Shown: positions 48,669 through 58,258 of the stretch, piece after piece
Numbering within the stretch: the first letter of the stretch is position 1
How the letters are laid out: every line of letters starts with the position of its first letter
Assembly: GCF_024171485.1 (NCBI RefSeq)
Contig: NZ_JALJZX010000001.1
Location: 62,001 to 126,000, forward strand
Reading direction: 5' to 3'
Source: Chryseobacterium sp. HSC-36S06
GTDB lineage: Bacteria > Bacteroidota > Bacteroidia > Flavobacteriales > Weeksellaceae
DNA length: 64,000 bases
The notes under the pieces: model-generated
Database searches by the model: none
What the model was told of the DNA's origin: nothing
What the model saw: the letters and a program-made list of their open reading frames with translations, nothing else
Program-made: the position numbers and the translations under genes

Positions 48669-51644
48669 TTAAAAACCAATTTGAATACCCATCGACATTG
48701 TTCTTAGTACCGGTGAAGCATACCAGTATCTTCCTTTTCCTAACCAGGACCACGCATTGGAATTTGATTCCGGGTCATAATCCAAATCTTTGTCGAAGAC
48801 GTAAGTAAGCAAGTTGGTTCCTCTTAAATATATTGTTAAGTTATTAAGTCCTGTACTTTCTTTGAAGTTTTCGCCAAATGTATATGCAAGCCTCATTTCC
48901 TTTAAACGTATATGATCTCCTTTGTTGATGAAACGTGAGGACTCTAGTCTTGATGTACTTGGGTTCCCTACAATTGCTTTAGGATTAGCTGCTCCATAGT
49001 TTTCTGCTCCAGGCGCATCAGTCCAGCTATCGTATAGCGCATCATTAATTTGATTACGTGTAGGGAAAGCACCATCGTGGATGGTATAGGAGTGGACCCC
49101 ATTCTGTACGTAATAATCGAACTGTCCTGAAAGCATGAAACTCATAGACCAGTTTTTATACTTCAATTCATTGGTAAGACCTACGTTGTATACCGGAAAT
49201 GCGCTTTTGCCCATCCACGCTGGGGTAGCCTCCTCTCTTTTATTAGTAACGTCAGTCTTATCACCATTTGTCCAAAACAACGCATCTCCTGCTTTTATCC
49301 CTTTCGAAGGATCGTCTGCCTGAGCGATACCTGCCCATAGAACGGCATAATATTCCCCAAATATTCGGCCTGGCGCCAACGCTGCAAAAGCATTATCCGC
49401 TCCTCCCGGATCTTCAGATCCGTTTTGTCTCAGCGTAAGATTATATTTGTCCAACATGGTTTTTGAATATGCACCATTTGCGTTTATCGTCCATCGGAAA
49501 TTCTCCGACTGGATCGGTGTAGCTTCAATAGTTAACTCAAATCCTTTGTTATCAATTGTGGCAATATTGTCATAGAAAGAGGATGGACCTCCAGTCTCCA
49601 CAGCAGGAAAACTGCTGTCGATTGCTTTATCTGTAATTTTATGGTAAAAAGCAGGTGTAAGTTTAAGGCGGTCATTAAAAAATCCTATATCTGCGTTGAT
49701 GTCCAGATGTTTAGCTTCTTCCCAAATAAGCGCAGGGTTACCCGGATTAGCAATACCTCCATAACCACCGTTTCCACCCCATCCGCCAGTGTTGGAGTTA
49801 TAACCTATCAATGCATAGGCATTATACTGCAAGCCCCATTGATCTGCGTAAGGAATATTTCCTAGGACTCCGTAACTTGCACGAAGTGTGAAAGATGAGA
49901 AAGCACTGGGCAGAAAATTCTCATTGAATACATTCCAGGAACCTCCTAAAGACCAGAAATTACCCCATTTTTCAGTTCCCAATGTTGAGTTTCCGTCCCG
50001 TCTCACCTGTGCAGAAATGGTATATTTATTATCGAGGATATAGTTTAACCTTCCAAAATACCCAATCTGCGTCCAGTCATAATCATCAGCATAACTAAGA
50101 ACCGATCCTTCCTGTGCAAACTGGAAGTATGGTCTCACGTCGGTCATAAAGAATGAATAGTTTGTGAGGTTATTATATTTGTGATTCTGGTACTCCATTC
50201 CACCGAGTAATTCTACATTATGTCTTTCGGCAAAAGTATTTCGGTAAGAAATACTGTTTGACCAGTTCCAGTCCCAAATATTAGTCCTTGCATCCTGCAA
50301 CATTCCGAAATTATCGGAATCTGTCTGTGCGGTATAAATCGGGTGACCCTTATCGATGACCTGCAACTCCCGCATTGGTTGATACTGAGTACCGAACAAT
50401 GAATTAAACGTTACGTTTTTGACAAATTGGTAATCCATATTAATGGACGCCAGGAATGTATTGATTGTTGAATTCTGGTAGGCATTGGCGAGGATAGATG
50501 CCGGGTTGAAGCCCGAGGTCATATCTGTCGCTTCAGGCCATGCTTCCTGATTGAATGTTCCGTCGGGATTATAGACAGAACGTAGAGGAGACAACATGAT
50601 GGAGTTGGTCACAGGGTTTGCAGAAGCTCTACCCCCCATGTACGTATTTCTTTTCACATTGGAATAGTTGGCATTTAAACCGAATCTCAGTTTGTCTGAA
50701 GCCTTATGATCTACTGCTGTGTTTACACTGATTCTATCGAATTTAGACGATTTAATCAACGGCTCATTTTGGTAATAAGAACCGCCGATTCGGAATGAAG
50801 TATTCTCGCCGCCACCAGATGCACCAAAATTGTAGGTATTAACAATTGATGACCCTCTGTTAACAACTTTCTGCCAGTCAGTATACTGTCTTGTATATTT
50901 TATACTTTCAGTATCGGGAATATAAGTATCCAGATAATACTGCGTTGCCTGATCCAGCGTGGTAAAAGTCTGTCCCAGCTGCTGCTGGCTGTTCCACATA
51001 AGGATTCCGCCGTATTTTATATACTCATCTCCGGTCATGAGCTCAAGTTTATCATGGGCCCTGTCTTGTATACCGGTTTCAGTTGAGAATTCGAATCTGG
51101 TTTTTTGATTGAATTTCCCCTTCTTGGTTTTCACGATAATTACACCGTTTGCACCTCTGGAACCATAAAGCGCGGTAGAGGATGCATCTTTCAATACTGT
51201 AACTGATTCAATTGAGTTGGGATCGATAACAGCTAATGGATTCCATGATTCCATCATCTGCGCATTATCTGCTCCTTTTCCGATTACAATCCCATCGATC
51301 ACATACAATGGATTTGGAGTACCAATTAAGGAACTTACACCTCTAATAATTACCATATTAGAAGATCCGGGATCACCACTGGCTGAAGAGAAGTTAAGAC
51401 CTGCAACTCTACCATTCAATACCTCGTCAACGGTAGAAAATGGTGTAGATTCAAAATTGGTTTTACCTACAACACTATAAGAACCCACTTTTTGTGCAGG
51501 ATCCAGTTTTACTCCCCCTACCAGTACCACTTCTTCAATATCCTTTGTTTTTGTAGCAGTATCTTTCTTTGCTTTCTGAGCCATTAAAGTATGTCCGCTA
51601 AAGAACAGTACACCAATGGTTAAAACTCGTAATTTTACATTCAT
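48669..51644 (-). CDS. SusC/RagA-type TonB-dependent channel (pair 1)
   Basis: An outer-membrane TonB-dependent importer for large nutrients. It has a signal peptide (1-22), a TonB-box-like segment (IEEVVLVGG from residue 36), the plug with GSRGANGVIIVKTKKG, and a 22-strand barrel to the end (VLRTMSMGIQIGF). There is no carboxypeptidase-like N-terminal extension, so it is a short SusC. At 991 residues it is complete. The start MNVKLRVL is shared with the two other SusC proteins downstream in the window. Promoter at 51672-51703. Confidence 0.93.
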   Translation of the reverse strand: MNVKLRVLTIGVLFFSGHTLMAQKAKKDTATKTKDIEEVVLVGGVKLDPAQKVGSYSVVGKTNFESTPFSTVDEVLNGRVAGLNFSSASGDPGSSNMVIIRGVSSLIGTPNPLYVIDGIVIGKGADNAQMMESWNPLAVIDPNSIESVTVLKDASSTALYGSRGANGVIIVKTKKGKFNQKTRFEFSTETGIQDRAHDKLELMTGDEYIKYGGILMWNSQQQLGQTFTTLDQATQYYLDTYIPDTESIKYTRQYTDWQKVVNRGSSIVNTYNFGASGGGENTSFRIGGSYYQNEPLIKSSKFDRISVNTAVDHKASDKLRFGLNANYSNVKRNTYMGGRASANPVTNSIMLSPLRSVYNPDGTFNQEAWPEATDMTSGFNPASILANAYQNSTINTFLASINMDYQFVKNVTFNSLFGTQYQPMRELQVIDKGHPIYTAQTDSDNFGMLQDARTNIWDWNWSNSISYRNTFAERHNVELLGGMEYQNHKYNNLTNYSFFMTDVRPYFQFAQEGSVLSYADDYDWTQIGYFGRLNYILDNKYTISAQVRRDGNSTLGTEKWGNFWSLGGSWNVFNENFLPSAFSSFTLRASYGVLGNIPYADQWGLQYNAYALIGYNSNTGGWGGNGGYGGIANPGNPALIWEEAKHLDINADIGFFNDRLKLTPAFYHKITDKAIDSSFPAVETGGPSSFYDNIATIDNKGFELTIEATPIQSENFRWTINANGAYSKTMLDKYNLTLRQNGSEDPGGADNAFAALAPGRIFGEYYAVLWAGIAQADDPSKGIKAGDALFWTNGDKTDVTNKREEATPAWMGKSAFPVYNVGLTNELKYKNWSMSFMLSGQFDYYVQNGVHSYTIHDGAFPTRNQINDALYDSWTDAPGAENYGAANPKAIVGNPSTSRLESSRFINKGDHIRLKEMRLAYTFGENFKESTGLNNLTIYLRGTNLLTYVFDKDLDYDPESNSNAWSWLGKGRYWYASPVLRTMSMGIQIGF

Positions 51645-51671
51645 ATTAACACATTTTAATATTTAATCTCG

Positions 51672-51703
51672 CAAATATGTTAATTTATTTTAACATAACC
51701 AAA
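51672..51703 (-). promoter_or_regulatory. promoter of susC pair 1 with 18-bp palindrome
   Basis: On the minus strand TTTG (51703-51700), a 20-base spacer and CATATTTG (51679-51672, one base from TAnnTTTG) form a Bacteroidota promoter. The palindrome TGTTAA-N6-TTAACA (51678-51695) fills the spacer. The same arrangement occurs upstream of the two other susC genes. Confidence 0.65.
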
Positions 51704-51972
51704 TTAAAATTCCCATATCATTAATAATTTTTTTGTTTTATTAACATAACTTCCAATTTACTGCTTTTTAATTTTCGAAGTGACAACTATTAACGCAAAA
51801 CGAATGTTAAATATTTAATTTTTGGCTATTTGCCGATAAAAAGATAAAGCCACCCTTTTGGGTGGCTTTATCGGATGAAAAATCATTTGATACTGATTTT
51901 TACATTTTTCTCACTATCATATGCTTTTAACCAATTGATGGTAAGAGAAAATTATATTACCTAACATCTATT
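51704..51972. other. intergenic region between susCD pairs 1 and 2
   Basis: AT-rich, no gene. It contains the terminator for pair 2 at 51843-51872 and otherwise nothing I can name. Confidence 0.6.
51843..51872 (-). terminator. intrinsic terminator of susCD pair 2
   Basis: GATAAAGCCACCC and GGGTGGCTTTATC form a perfect 13-bp stem around TTTT. It lies about 100 bases past the SusD stop; the T-rich side serves the minus strand. Confidence 0.75.
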
Positions 51973-53484
51973 CTAAAGTTCGTTCTGCTCAACAAGTCCT
52001 TTCGATGCATCAATTTCCGCCTGAGGAATGAGCCATGTCCAAAGCTTATCGGCTGCAGGAACAGTAATTAAGTTATTCACTACAACAGGTGCGTAGTTCG
52101 TATTTGTTCTGTCCAATGGCAAGTTCAGCCTCTTTAAGTCGAGGAATCTGAAACCTTCACCCCAAAGCTCAAGTCTTCTGCTTGTAAGAATTTCATCGAT
52201 ATATGCCTGACCAGTTTTTGTGCTCGTCACATAGGCAGGGTTCCTGTTTTGCTCTAACTGTGTGAACACCACTTTTGACTGTGCTTCCTGATTGTTTCTT
52301 GCCAAAGCTTCCGCCTCAATAAGATACATCTCGGCTGATCTCATGAAAGGAATGTCACCTAAACTTGTATTTGCATCAATGGCACCCTCTGCATTTACAG
52401 AAAGAAATTTCTGTGAGGTGTATGGTACCTTAAGATAAGTTGAAGGCAAATTGAGTGAAGTATGCGCTCCCGTAGGATCAATTACCTGTGTTCTTACGTC
52501 CGTTGCAGGGAAACTATTGAAAAGAAGTTTGTTGACAACTTTCGGTGCCTGACGGATCTGAGAAGAGTTGTAATTTCTGGACATATATGCATGGAAGTTA
52601 CCGAAGTAATCAGAAGTTGCAGCAACCGGTTTATAGCCCCACATCCATTCACTTACAGCATAGCTGTTAAATCCAGATTTATACACAGTGTTGTTCATTA
52701 GTGCAAAGCCTTGTCTTGCTTCATTTGCATAAGTGGCAGCGTTTGCGTAGTCTCCTGTTGTAAGCGCAACTCTCGCCATAAGGCCCTTTACCACATTTAC
52801 ATTAAAGTGTGATTTGTTAGATCTTGCTTTACCGTTGAGTAGTGTTATAGACTGCTGAAGATCAGCTTTGATTTGGGTATAATTAGCTTCCAAGGTAGCA
52901 CGAGGAATAGCATCCATGCTATCATCCAATCTTAAAGGAACCCCCAAGTGAGTGTTTGTACTGCCTGGAATATATCTTTTAGCATAAATCTGATTCAGCA
53001 TGAAGTAAGAATATGCACGGAAAGCGTAAGCCTCACCCATTACTCGCTCTCTTTCGGTAGCATCACCTGCAGCTGCAGGACCATAATTGATAAGGTCGTT
53101 AGCCATCCTGATTTGCTCATAGAAGAAATCATAAGGATAGAAGACATTCGCAGAATTAGCGTTCGCATTATCCAGCCATCTTATAGTGCTTACAAACCAG
53201 TTCGGTCCAGTTGCCGGAAAAATAAGATCTTCACCCATTACGTCCATATAAATTAAGATATGGGTTGCGCCATTTTGGCCCTGACTTGCATTCTGACGCA
53301 GGTGCATATTACGGTGCATCCCGTTAATCACTGTGGACATATTAGCAACAGTGGAATATACGGTCGATGAACTCACCGAATCTGTCGGATCTGTTGCGAG
53401 ATACTCTCTCTCACAGGATACTGCCGTGGAAAGTACTACAGTTGCGGCAGCTACAAAAATTGATGTTTTATTGAAAAATTTCAT
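51973..53484 (-). CDS. SusD/RagB-type nutrient-binding lipoprotein (pair 2)
   Basis: A surface lipoprotein (lipobox STAVSC, Cys24) with the SusD fold: N-terminal TPR-like part (MGEAYAFRAYSYFMLNQIYA) and C-terminal part (RSAEMYLIEAEALARNNQ, RRLELWGEGFRFLDLKRLNL). At 503 residues it is complete. It starts 12 bases after the partner SusC stop. It shares the family pattern with the other two SusD proteins but is clearly diverged from them, so the three pairs likely take different substrates. Confidence 0.92.
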   Translation of the reverse strand: MKFFNKTSIFVAAATVVLSTAVSCEREYLATDPTDSVSSSTVYSTVANMSTVINGMHRNMHLRQNASQGQNGATHILIYMDVMGEDLIFPATGPNWFVSTIRWLDNANANSANVFYPYDFFYEQIRMANDLINYGPAAAGDATERERVMGEAYAFRAYSYFMLNQIYAKRYIPGSTNTHLGVPLRLDDSMDAIPRATLEANYTQIKADLQQSITLLNGKARSNKSHFNVNVVKGLMARVALTTGDYANAATYANEARQGFALMNNTVYKSGFNSYAVSEWMWGYKPVAATSDYFGNFHAYMSRNYNSSQIRQAPKVVNKLLFNSFPATDVRTQVIDPTGAHTSLNLPSTYLKVPYTSQKFLSVNAEGAIDANTSLGDIPFMRSAEMYLIEAEALARNNQEAQSKVVFTQLEQNRNPAYVTSTKTGQAYIDEILTSRRLELWGEGFRFLDLKRLNLPLDRTNTNYAPVVVNNLITVPAADKLWTWLIPQAEIDASKGLVEQNEL

Positions 53485-53496
53485 TTTAATTTAAAT

Positions 53497-56421
53497 TTAG
53501 AAGGTTGTACTAAGACCAAAGGTAACAATTCTGGAAGTGGAGTATCTGTTAGTAGTGGTACCGTTGAATGACTGATAAGGCTCCAAACCTTTTCGCTTGC
53601 TTGTCATCCAGATATTCTCACCACTTACAAAAAGTTTCAGATTCGAAATTCCAACCGATTTTACAAGATCTTTATTGAAGTTATACCCTAACGTTGCATT
53701 TCTCAACATTACATAGCTCGCATCGATCAGCCATCTTGAAGAAGCTGCAGCAGGACCGGCAGTATATGATGAGTTCATTACGGGCACGTTTGTAATTTGA
53801 CCAGGGGTCGTCCATCTGTCGAGCATATCCGCATGAAGCGCACCACCTTGAGGATAAGCTGTCATCAGAGCTGCGTAATTTGTATCATAGATCAATCCGC
53901 CAAATTGATAATTAAGCGCTGCAGATAGTTCCCAGTTTCTGAAATTGACTGTTGTAGAAACATTTCCAAAGAAATCTGGTATTGCTGATCCCTGGTATTC
54001 CAGCAATGCTTTATTCTGGTTGGTAGTAACTTTCTGTCCATTTACTGTTCTTTCATCAGTAGCATTCAGTACAGATTTAGCAGGATCCAGCACGAAAAGT
54101 CCTTGTCCGTCAGAAGAATCTACTCCAGCCCAGGTTCTAAGATAGAATGCGTAAATGTCTTTCCCCTGTTCAATTTTCTTCGATCCGTTAATGAAGGATT
54201 CGTCAAGTTTGGTTACTTCATTTTCATAAGTTGAACCAAATGCGGTAATATTCCACTTTAAGTTTTGATTACGGATTACGTCTGCTGAAAGTGTAATTTC
54301 ATAACCTCTGTTAACCATTGCACCAATATTTGTCACGACTTCGTTACCAGGTACACCTGCGTTAAGCGGTTTCTTCGTTGCAAAAAGAAGATCACGTGTT
54401 TCAGAGTTGTAGTACTCAAGAGTACCTGTAACTCTCCTGTCGAATAATTCAAACTCCAGCGCTACGTCGCTTTGTGCTTTTGTTTCCCAGTGAACATCTG
54501 GATCTGCTACGGTTGAAAGTATGGTTCCGGCTTCGGTTCCGTTATTATAACCAATTCCGTATAATGATTTAAATGCATACCAGCTGGCCAGGGTATCATT
54601 TCCAACCTCGCCGTAAGATCCTCTCAACTTCAAGAAGTTAATCTGACCGATGCCGTTCATGAAGTTTTCCCTTGAAATTACCCATCCTGCTCCTGCTGAC
54701 CAGAAAGACTGCCATCTTACCTCGTCTCTGAAGCGTGAGGAACCGTCCCAACGGATAGATCCTTCAAGAAGGTATTTCTCCTGATAATTATAATTCGCAC
54801 GCCCGAAATAACCCTCCTTACTTCTTCTGTTGAATGATGAACTTAGTGATGAGTTGTCTACGAAATTATCGAATTCGAATTGATCTTCAAGAATTTGTTG
54901 CCTCTTGTAGCCATATAAATAGTCATACTTTTCTTCAAAATTTTCATGACCTCCCATTAAGGTGAAGTTGTGATCTCCAAAAGACTTGTTGTAAGTCAAG
55001 ATCTGGTTCCATGTAAAATCTCTGCGGAAATAGGCAGTTCTGGCCGCAGAACCAATTCCTATCGCGTCACCAATTAGAGTATTGGTGTAGGTCTTATTAA
55101 GAGTTCCTCTATAATTGTATGATCCGTTAGTACGGAAAGTTAGCCCTTCCAAAATCTGTGCTTCTGCATACACATTACCCTGAATATTGTAGGCGTCAGT
55201 AATATTGTCATTCAGTAGTGTTTCCCAGACAACATTTCGTCCGGATGCTGCATCAGGTCCACGCATAGCTCCGTTATCGTACATTACGTTTCCATCAGCA
55301 TCGTACATCCTTTGACCTGTAATAGGATCATGTTTATAAGGGCTATAGATCGGGCCCATGCCACGTGTCCATCTATAAGGGTTTACAAATGCTGCGTTAT
55401 TATTTTCGCCATCTACTGCATTAGAACCGCTAGAGAAAGATCCATTAAGACTTGTCCCCAATTTTAACCATGGTTTAACTTGAGAATCAGCATTTAAACG
55501 GAGTGTCATTCTTTCGAAGTCGGATTTTATTACATAACCTTCTTCCTTCATGTAATTTAGAGATGAGTAAAAAGTACTTTTATCATTACCTCCAGAGTAT
55601 GAGATGCTGTGTTCGTTACGCAAGCCTGTTCCCATGATTGCATCAGCCCAATCAAAATCGTCATACTTCAGTTGCGCATTTGGATTAAAAACGCCATCAA
55701 CAATCAATTGGTTATCCGGGACATTGAAGACATTAGTTTTAAGATTACCTGAAATAAGGTTTGCTGTCGCATAAGCATTAGCAGTAGGCAAAGTCTGCCC
55801 TGCAGTCAGTAATCTTCCATTTCGCATTGCTTCCCATGTAAGCAAATAATAATCTTTCGGGTCAACACGATCATACTCCTGTACAAATCTACCAATAATA
55901 CCAGTACTGGAATTGAGAGTTACCCGCGAGGAGTTCTTCTTCCCTCTTTTAGTAGTTACCAAGATTACCCCGTTAGCTGCCGAAGAACCATATAATGAAG
56001 TGGAAGCAGCATCTTTTAGAACGTTTAGACTTTCAATATCATTGGGATTAATCGAATTTAAGTTTCCTGAAAACGGTACACCATCTACTACAATCAGCGG
56101 TGAGTTGCTTGCTAAAAATGAACCTGCGCCACGGATTCTAATTGCAGGGGCATCGCCTGGTTGACCGGAGGATGCAGCAATCTGAATACCTGCCCCCGCT
56201 CCGTCCAGAGCCTGAAGGACATTAGAAACTGGCCTGTTTTCAATTTGTTTCGCACCTACTTGAAGGTTAGAACCTGTTAATGTTGATTTTTTTTGCGTTC
56301 CATAAGCGACTACCACTACTTCATCAATATTCTGAACTTTGGTAGTGTCGCTCTGGGCCGACAAGTGCTGGGCCGCGAAAAAGATTGCCCCAATACTTAA
56401 TACTCTTAATTTCACATTCAT
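53497..56421 (-). CDS. SusC/RagA-type TonB-dependent channel (pair 2)
   Basis: Signal peptide (1-23, ending QHLSAQ), TonB-box-like IDEVVVVAYG (32-41), plug with SLYGSSAANGVILVTTKRG, and a barrel ending YSTSRIVTFGLSTTF, whose terminal Phe is typical of outer-membrane barrels. At 974 residues it is complete and lacks the carboxypeptidase-like extension. It is the upstream partner of the SusD gene at 51973. Promoter at 56449-56479. Confidence 0.93.
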   Translation of the reverse strand: MNVKLRVLSIGAIFFAAQHLSAQSDTTKVQNIDEVVVVAYGTQKKSTLTGSNLQVGAKQIENRPVSNVLQALDGAGAGIQIAASSGQPGDAPAIRIRGAGSFLASNSPLIVVDGVPFSGNLNSINPNDIESLNVLKDAASTSLYGSSAANGVILVTTKRGKKNSSRVTLNSSTGIIGRFVQEYDRVDPKDYYLLTWEAMRNGRLLTAGQTLPTANAYATANLISGNLKTNVFNVPDNQLIVDGVFNPNAQLKYDDFDWADAIMGTGLRNEHSISYSGGNDKSTFYSSLNYMKEEGYVIKSDFERMTLRLNADSQVKPWLKLGTSLNGSFSSGSNAVDGENNNAAFVNPYRWTRGMGPIYSPYKHDPITGQRMYDADGNVMYDNGAMRGPDAASGRNVVWETLLNDNITDAYNIQGNVYAEAQILEGLTFRTNGSYNYRGTLNKTYTNTLIGDAIGIGSAARTAYFRRDFTWNQILTYNKSFGDHNFTLMGGHENFEEKYDYLYGYKRQQILEDQFEFDNFVDNSSLSSSFNRRSKEGYFGRANYNYQEKYLLEGSIRWDGSSRFRDEVRWQSFWSAGAGWVISRENFMNGIGQINFLKLRGSYGEVGNDTLASWYAFKSLYGIGYNNGTEAGTILSTVADPDVHWETKAQSDVALEFELFDRRVTGTLEYYNSETRDLLFATKKPLNAGVPGNEVVTNIGAMVNRGYEITLSADVIRNQNLKWNITAFGSTYENEVTKLDESFINGSKKIEQGKDIYAFYLRTWAGVDSSDGQGLFVLDPAKSVLNATDERTVNGQKVTTNQNKALLEYQGSAIPDFFGNVSTTVNFRNWELSAALNYQFGGLIYDTNYAALMTAYPQGGALHADMLDRWTTPGQITNVPVMNSSYTAGPAAASSRWLIDASYVMLRNATLGYNFNKDLVKSVGISNLKLFVSGENIWMTSKRKGLEPYQSFNGTTTNRYSTSRIVTFGLSTTF

Positions 56422-56448
56422 ATTAACACTTTTTTAATATTATAGCGG

Positions 56449-56479
56449 CAAATATGTTAATTTTTTTTAACATTACAAA
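56449..56479 (-). promoter_or_regulatory. promoter of susC pair 2 with 18-bp palindrome
   Basis: TTTG (56479-56476), a 19-base spacer and CATATTTG (56456-56449) on the minus strand, with TGTTAA-N6-TTAACA at 56455-56472 between and over them. Confidence 0.65.
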
Positions 56480-56748
56480 CTGTTTAAATTAATATTGCTA
56501 ATAAAATAGGTGAAAATATGGGATTATAGTAACTAAAAAACCTAAAACCCATTTATTTGATAATATTTTTGCATTGTTGATAAATTACGAAGCTCAAGTT
56601 TAGTTTTTATTGAGGAAATTTTATTCCATATATAGTAATTTAGAAATGTTATAAATACTATTGCTCATAAATTATAACTGTGATGATTTCAAAGGAAAAG
56701 GAGCAGATAAATCTGCTCCTTTGAAAAAATTTAACCAAATAAGGTTGA
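56480..56748. other. intergenic region between susCD pairs 2 and 3
   Basis: AT-rich without genes; holds the terminator of pair 3 at 56697-56722. Confidence 0.6.
56697..56722 (-). terminator. intrinsic terminator of susCD pair 3
   Basis: AAAGGAGCAGAT and ATCTGCTCCTTT form a perfect 12-bp stem with a 2-base loop (so really a 10-bp stem with a larger loop), followed on the minus strand by TTCCTTT. It lies 27 bases past the SusD stop. Confidence 0.75.
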
Positions 56749-58245
56749 CTATTTAAGTTTTGGATTGTTATTGATCTCCGCTTGTGGAATATCCATTGAC
56801 AATCTGTCGTCATCATAGCTAAAGGTTTGACCTGCAAAGAATAGGTGGTTAGGACCTCTCTTAATGGTTGCCTTATTTCTCTTCATTGCTAAGTAACTTT
56901 TACCTTCACCCCAAAGTTCAATCTTGGTCTGCAGGTAAATTTCGTTCAATAATGCAGTACCGGATAAACCGTCGATATAGCTTACATCAGTAATCCTCTG
57001 GGTAAGGAAGCTTTTCAGGATGGTTTTTGCCTGACCTTCGTTTCCGGATTTAGCCAATGTTTCTGCTGCTAACAAATGGAATTCATCCGCACGCATAAAT
57101 AAATAATCGGTCGTAATTATCCTCTGCCCTCCAATAGCTCTTCCTGGTGCATAGAACTTATTTGCAGGAACTGCTGGATAATCAAAAGTTCCCGGCGCAT
57201 CTGCAGGAGCAGTAGTAAATCCTGAGGCAGTCTCGTTCACAGATACGAACTGATTCTTTCTGATATCATCAGTTCTGATAGCGTTGTACAAATCAAGATC
57301 GATAGACTTCGCATCTCCTACCCATGAGTAAGAATAGCTGAAGATATCTGCCTGACCCCACCAGCTGATTAAGTCCAAATCGTTAGCTTCCGTAAGGTCA
57401 AAGCCCCACATCCAGCTGTTGGTCTTAAGATCATTGAATCCACCTCCAGAGCCTGAAGTTTCATCAAATACAGTTTCTTCTTTTGTAGTTTTAGGGAACT
57501 TCGCCATAATCTCCTGAGACAAAGTAGCTGCTTTTGCATTTTCGCCCATTGCTGCATACGTGTACGCCAATAGTCCTTTCGCTACATCCTGGTTAATCAT
57601 CCCCTTGTTCGCACGGCCAAAACCATTTAACAATGTAACCGCTTCGGTAAGATCTTTTACAATCTGAGCATAGATTTCAGATTGTTTTGCTTTTGGCAGA
57701 GCCTGTACTCCTGCATCGATATACAAAGGAATTGCCGGAGCCGCCGGATCATATTTTGGAGTGAAATACTGGGTAAGGTAAAAATAAGCATAGGCACGCA
57801 TTGCTTTAGCCTGACCCATTGCAGATTTATCTGCAGCAGTAGCGGGAACAGCATCGTTTCCTCCTAAACCTGCAATTACATCATTGGCAGCGTATGCAAT
57901 CCTGTAGTAATATCTCCAGGGCATATAGTTTGAGTTATTTGTAAAATCGGTAGTCGCTGTAAGGTTAGCGATATTTCTGTACCAACCATAAGTTACACCG
58001 CTAAGTACCATATCTGCTGACAACATATCGGATACAAGGTCGTAACCTTTTTGTCCGTAATCATCATGACCTGTAGTACCACCTGTACCGGTATTTACCA
58101 TCATAAGGTAAAGTCCGTTCAGTTTAGCCTGAGCTGGTGGGTTTGCCAATGTCTCCGTTGGCTCGCTTTGCAAAAACTCTTCTCTACATGCAGTTGTAGT
58201 TAAAAGCAGTCCCATTAGGGAACTTAATACAAGTATTTTTTTCAT
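56749..58245 (-). CDS. SusD/RagB-type nutrient-binding lipoprotein (pair 3)
   Basis: A surface lipoprotein (lipobox TTTAC, Cys19) with SusD-type helical blocks (MGQAKAMRAYAYFYLTQYF and FMRADEFHLLAAETLAKSG, then KIELWGEGKSYLAMKRNK). At 498 residues it is complete. It starts 13 bases after its SusC partner. Substrate unknown; no enzyme or sensor gene is attached. Confidence 0.92.
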   Translation of the reverse strand: MKKILVLSSLMGLLLTTTACREEFLQSEPTETLANPPAQAKLNGLYLMMVNTGTGGTTGHDDYGQKGYDLVSDMLSADMVLSGVTYGWYRNIANLTATTDFTNNSNYMPWRYYYRIAYAANDVIAGLGGNDAVPATAADKSAMGQAKAMRAYAYFYLTQYFTPKYDPAAPAIPLYIDAGVQALPKAKQSEIYAQIVKDLTEAVTLLNGFGRANKGMINQDVAKGLLAYTYAAMGENAKAATLSQEIMAKFPKTTKEETVFDETSGSGGGFNDLKTNSWMWGFDLTEANDLDLISWWGQADIFSYSYSWVGDAKSIDLDLYNAIRTDDIRKNQFVSVNETASGFTTAPADAPGTFDYPAVPANKFYAPGRAIGGQRIITTDYLFMRADEFHLLAAETLAKSGNEGQAKTILKSFLTQRITDVSYIDGLSGTALLNEIYLQTKIELWGEGKSYLAMKRNKATIKRGPNHLFFAGQTFSYDDDRLSMDIPQAEINNNPKLK

Positions 58246-58258
58246 TTTCGAGTAAAAT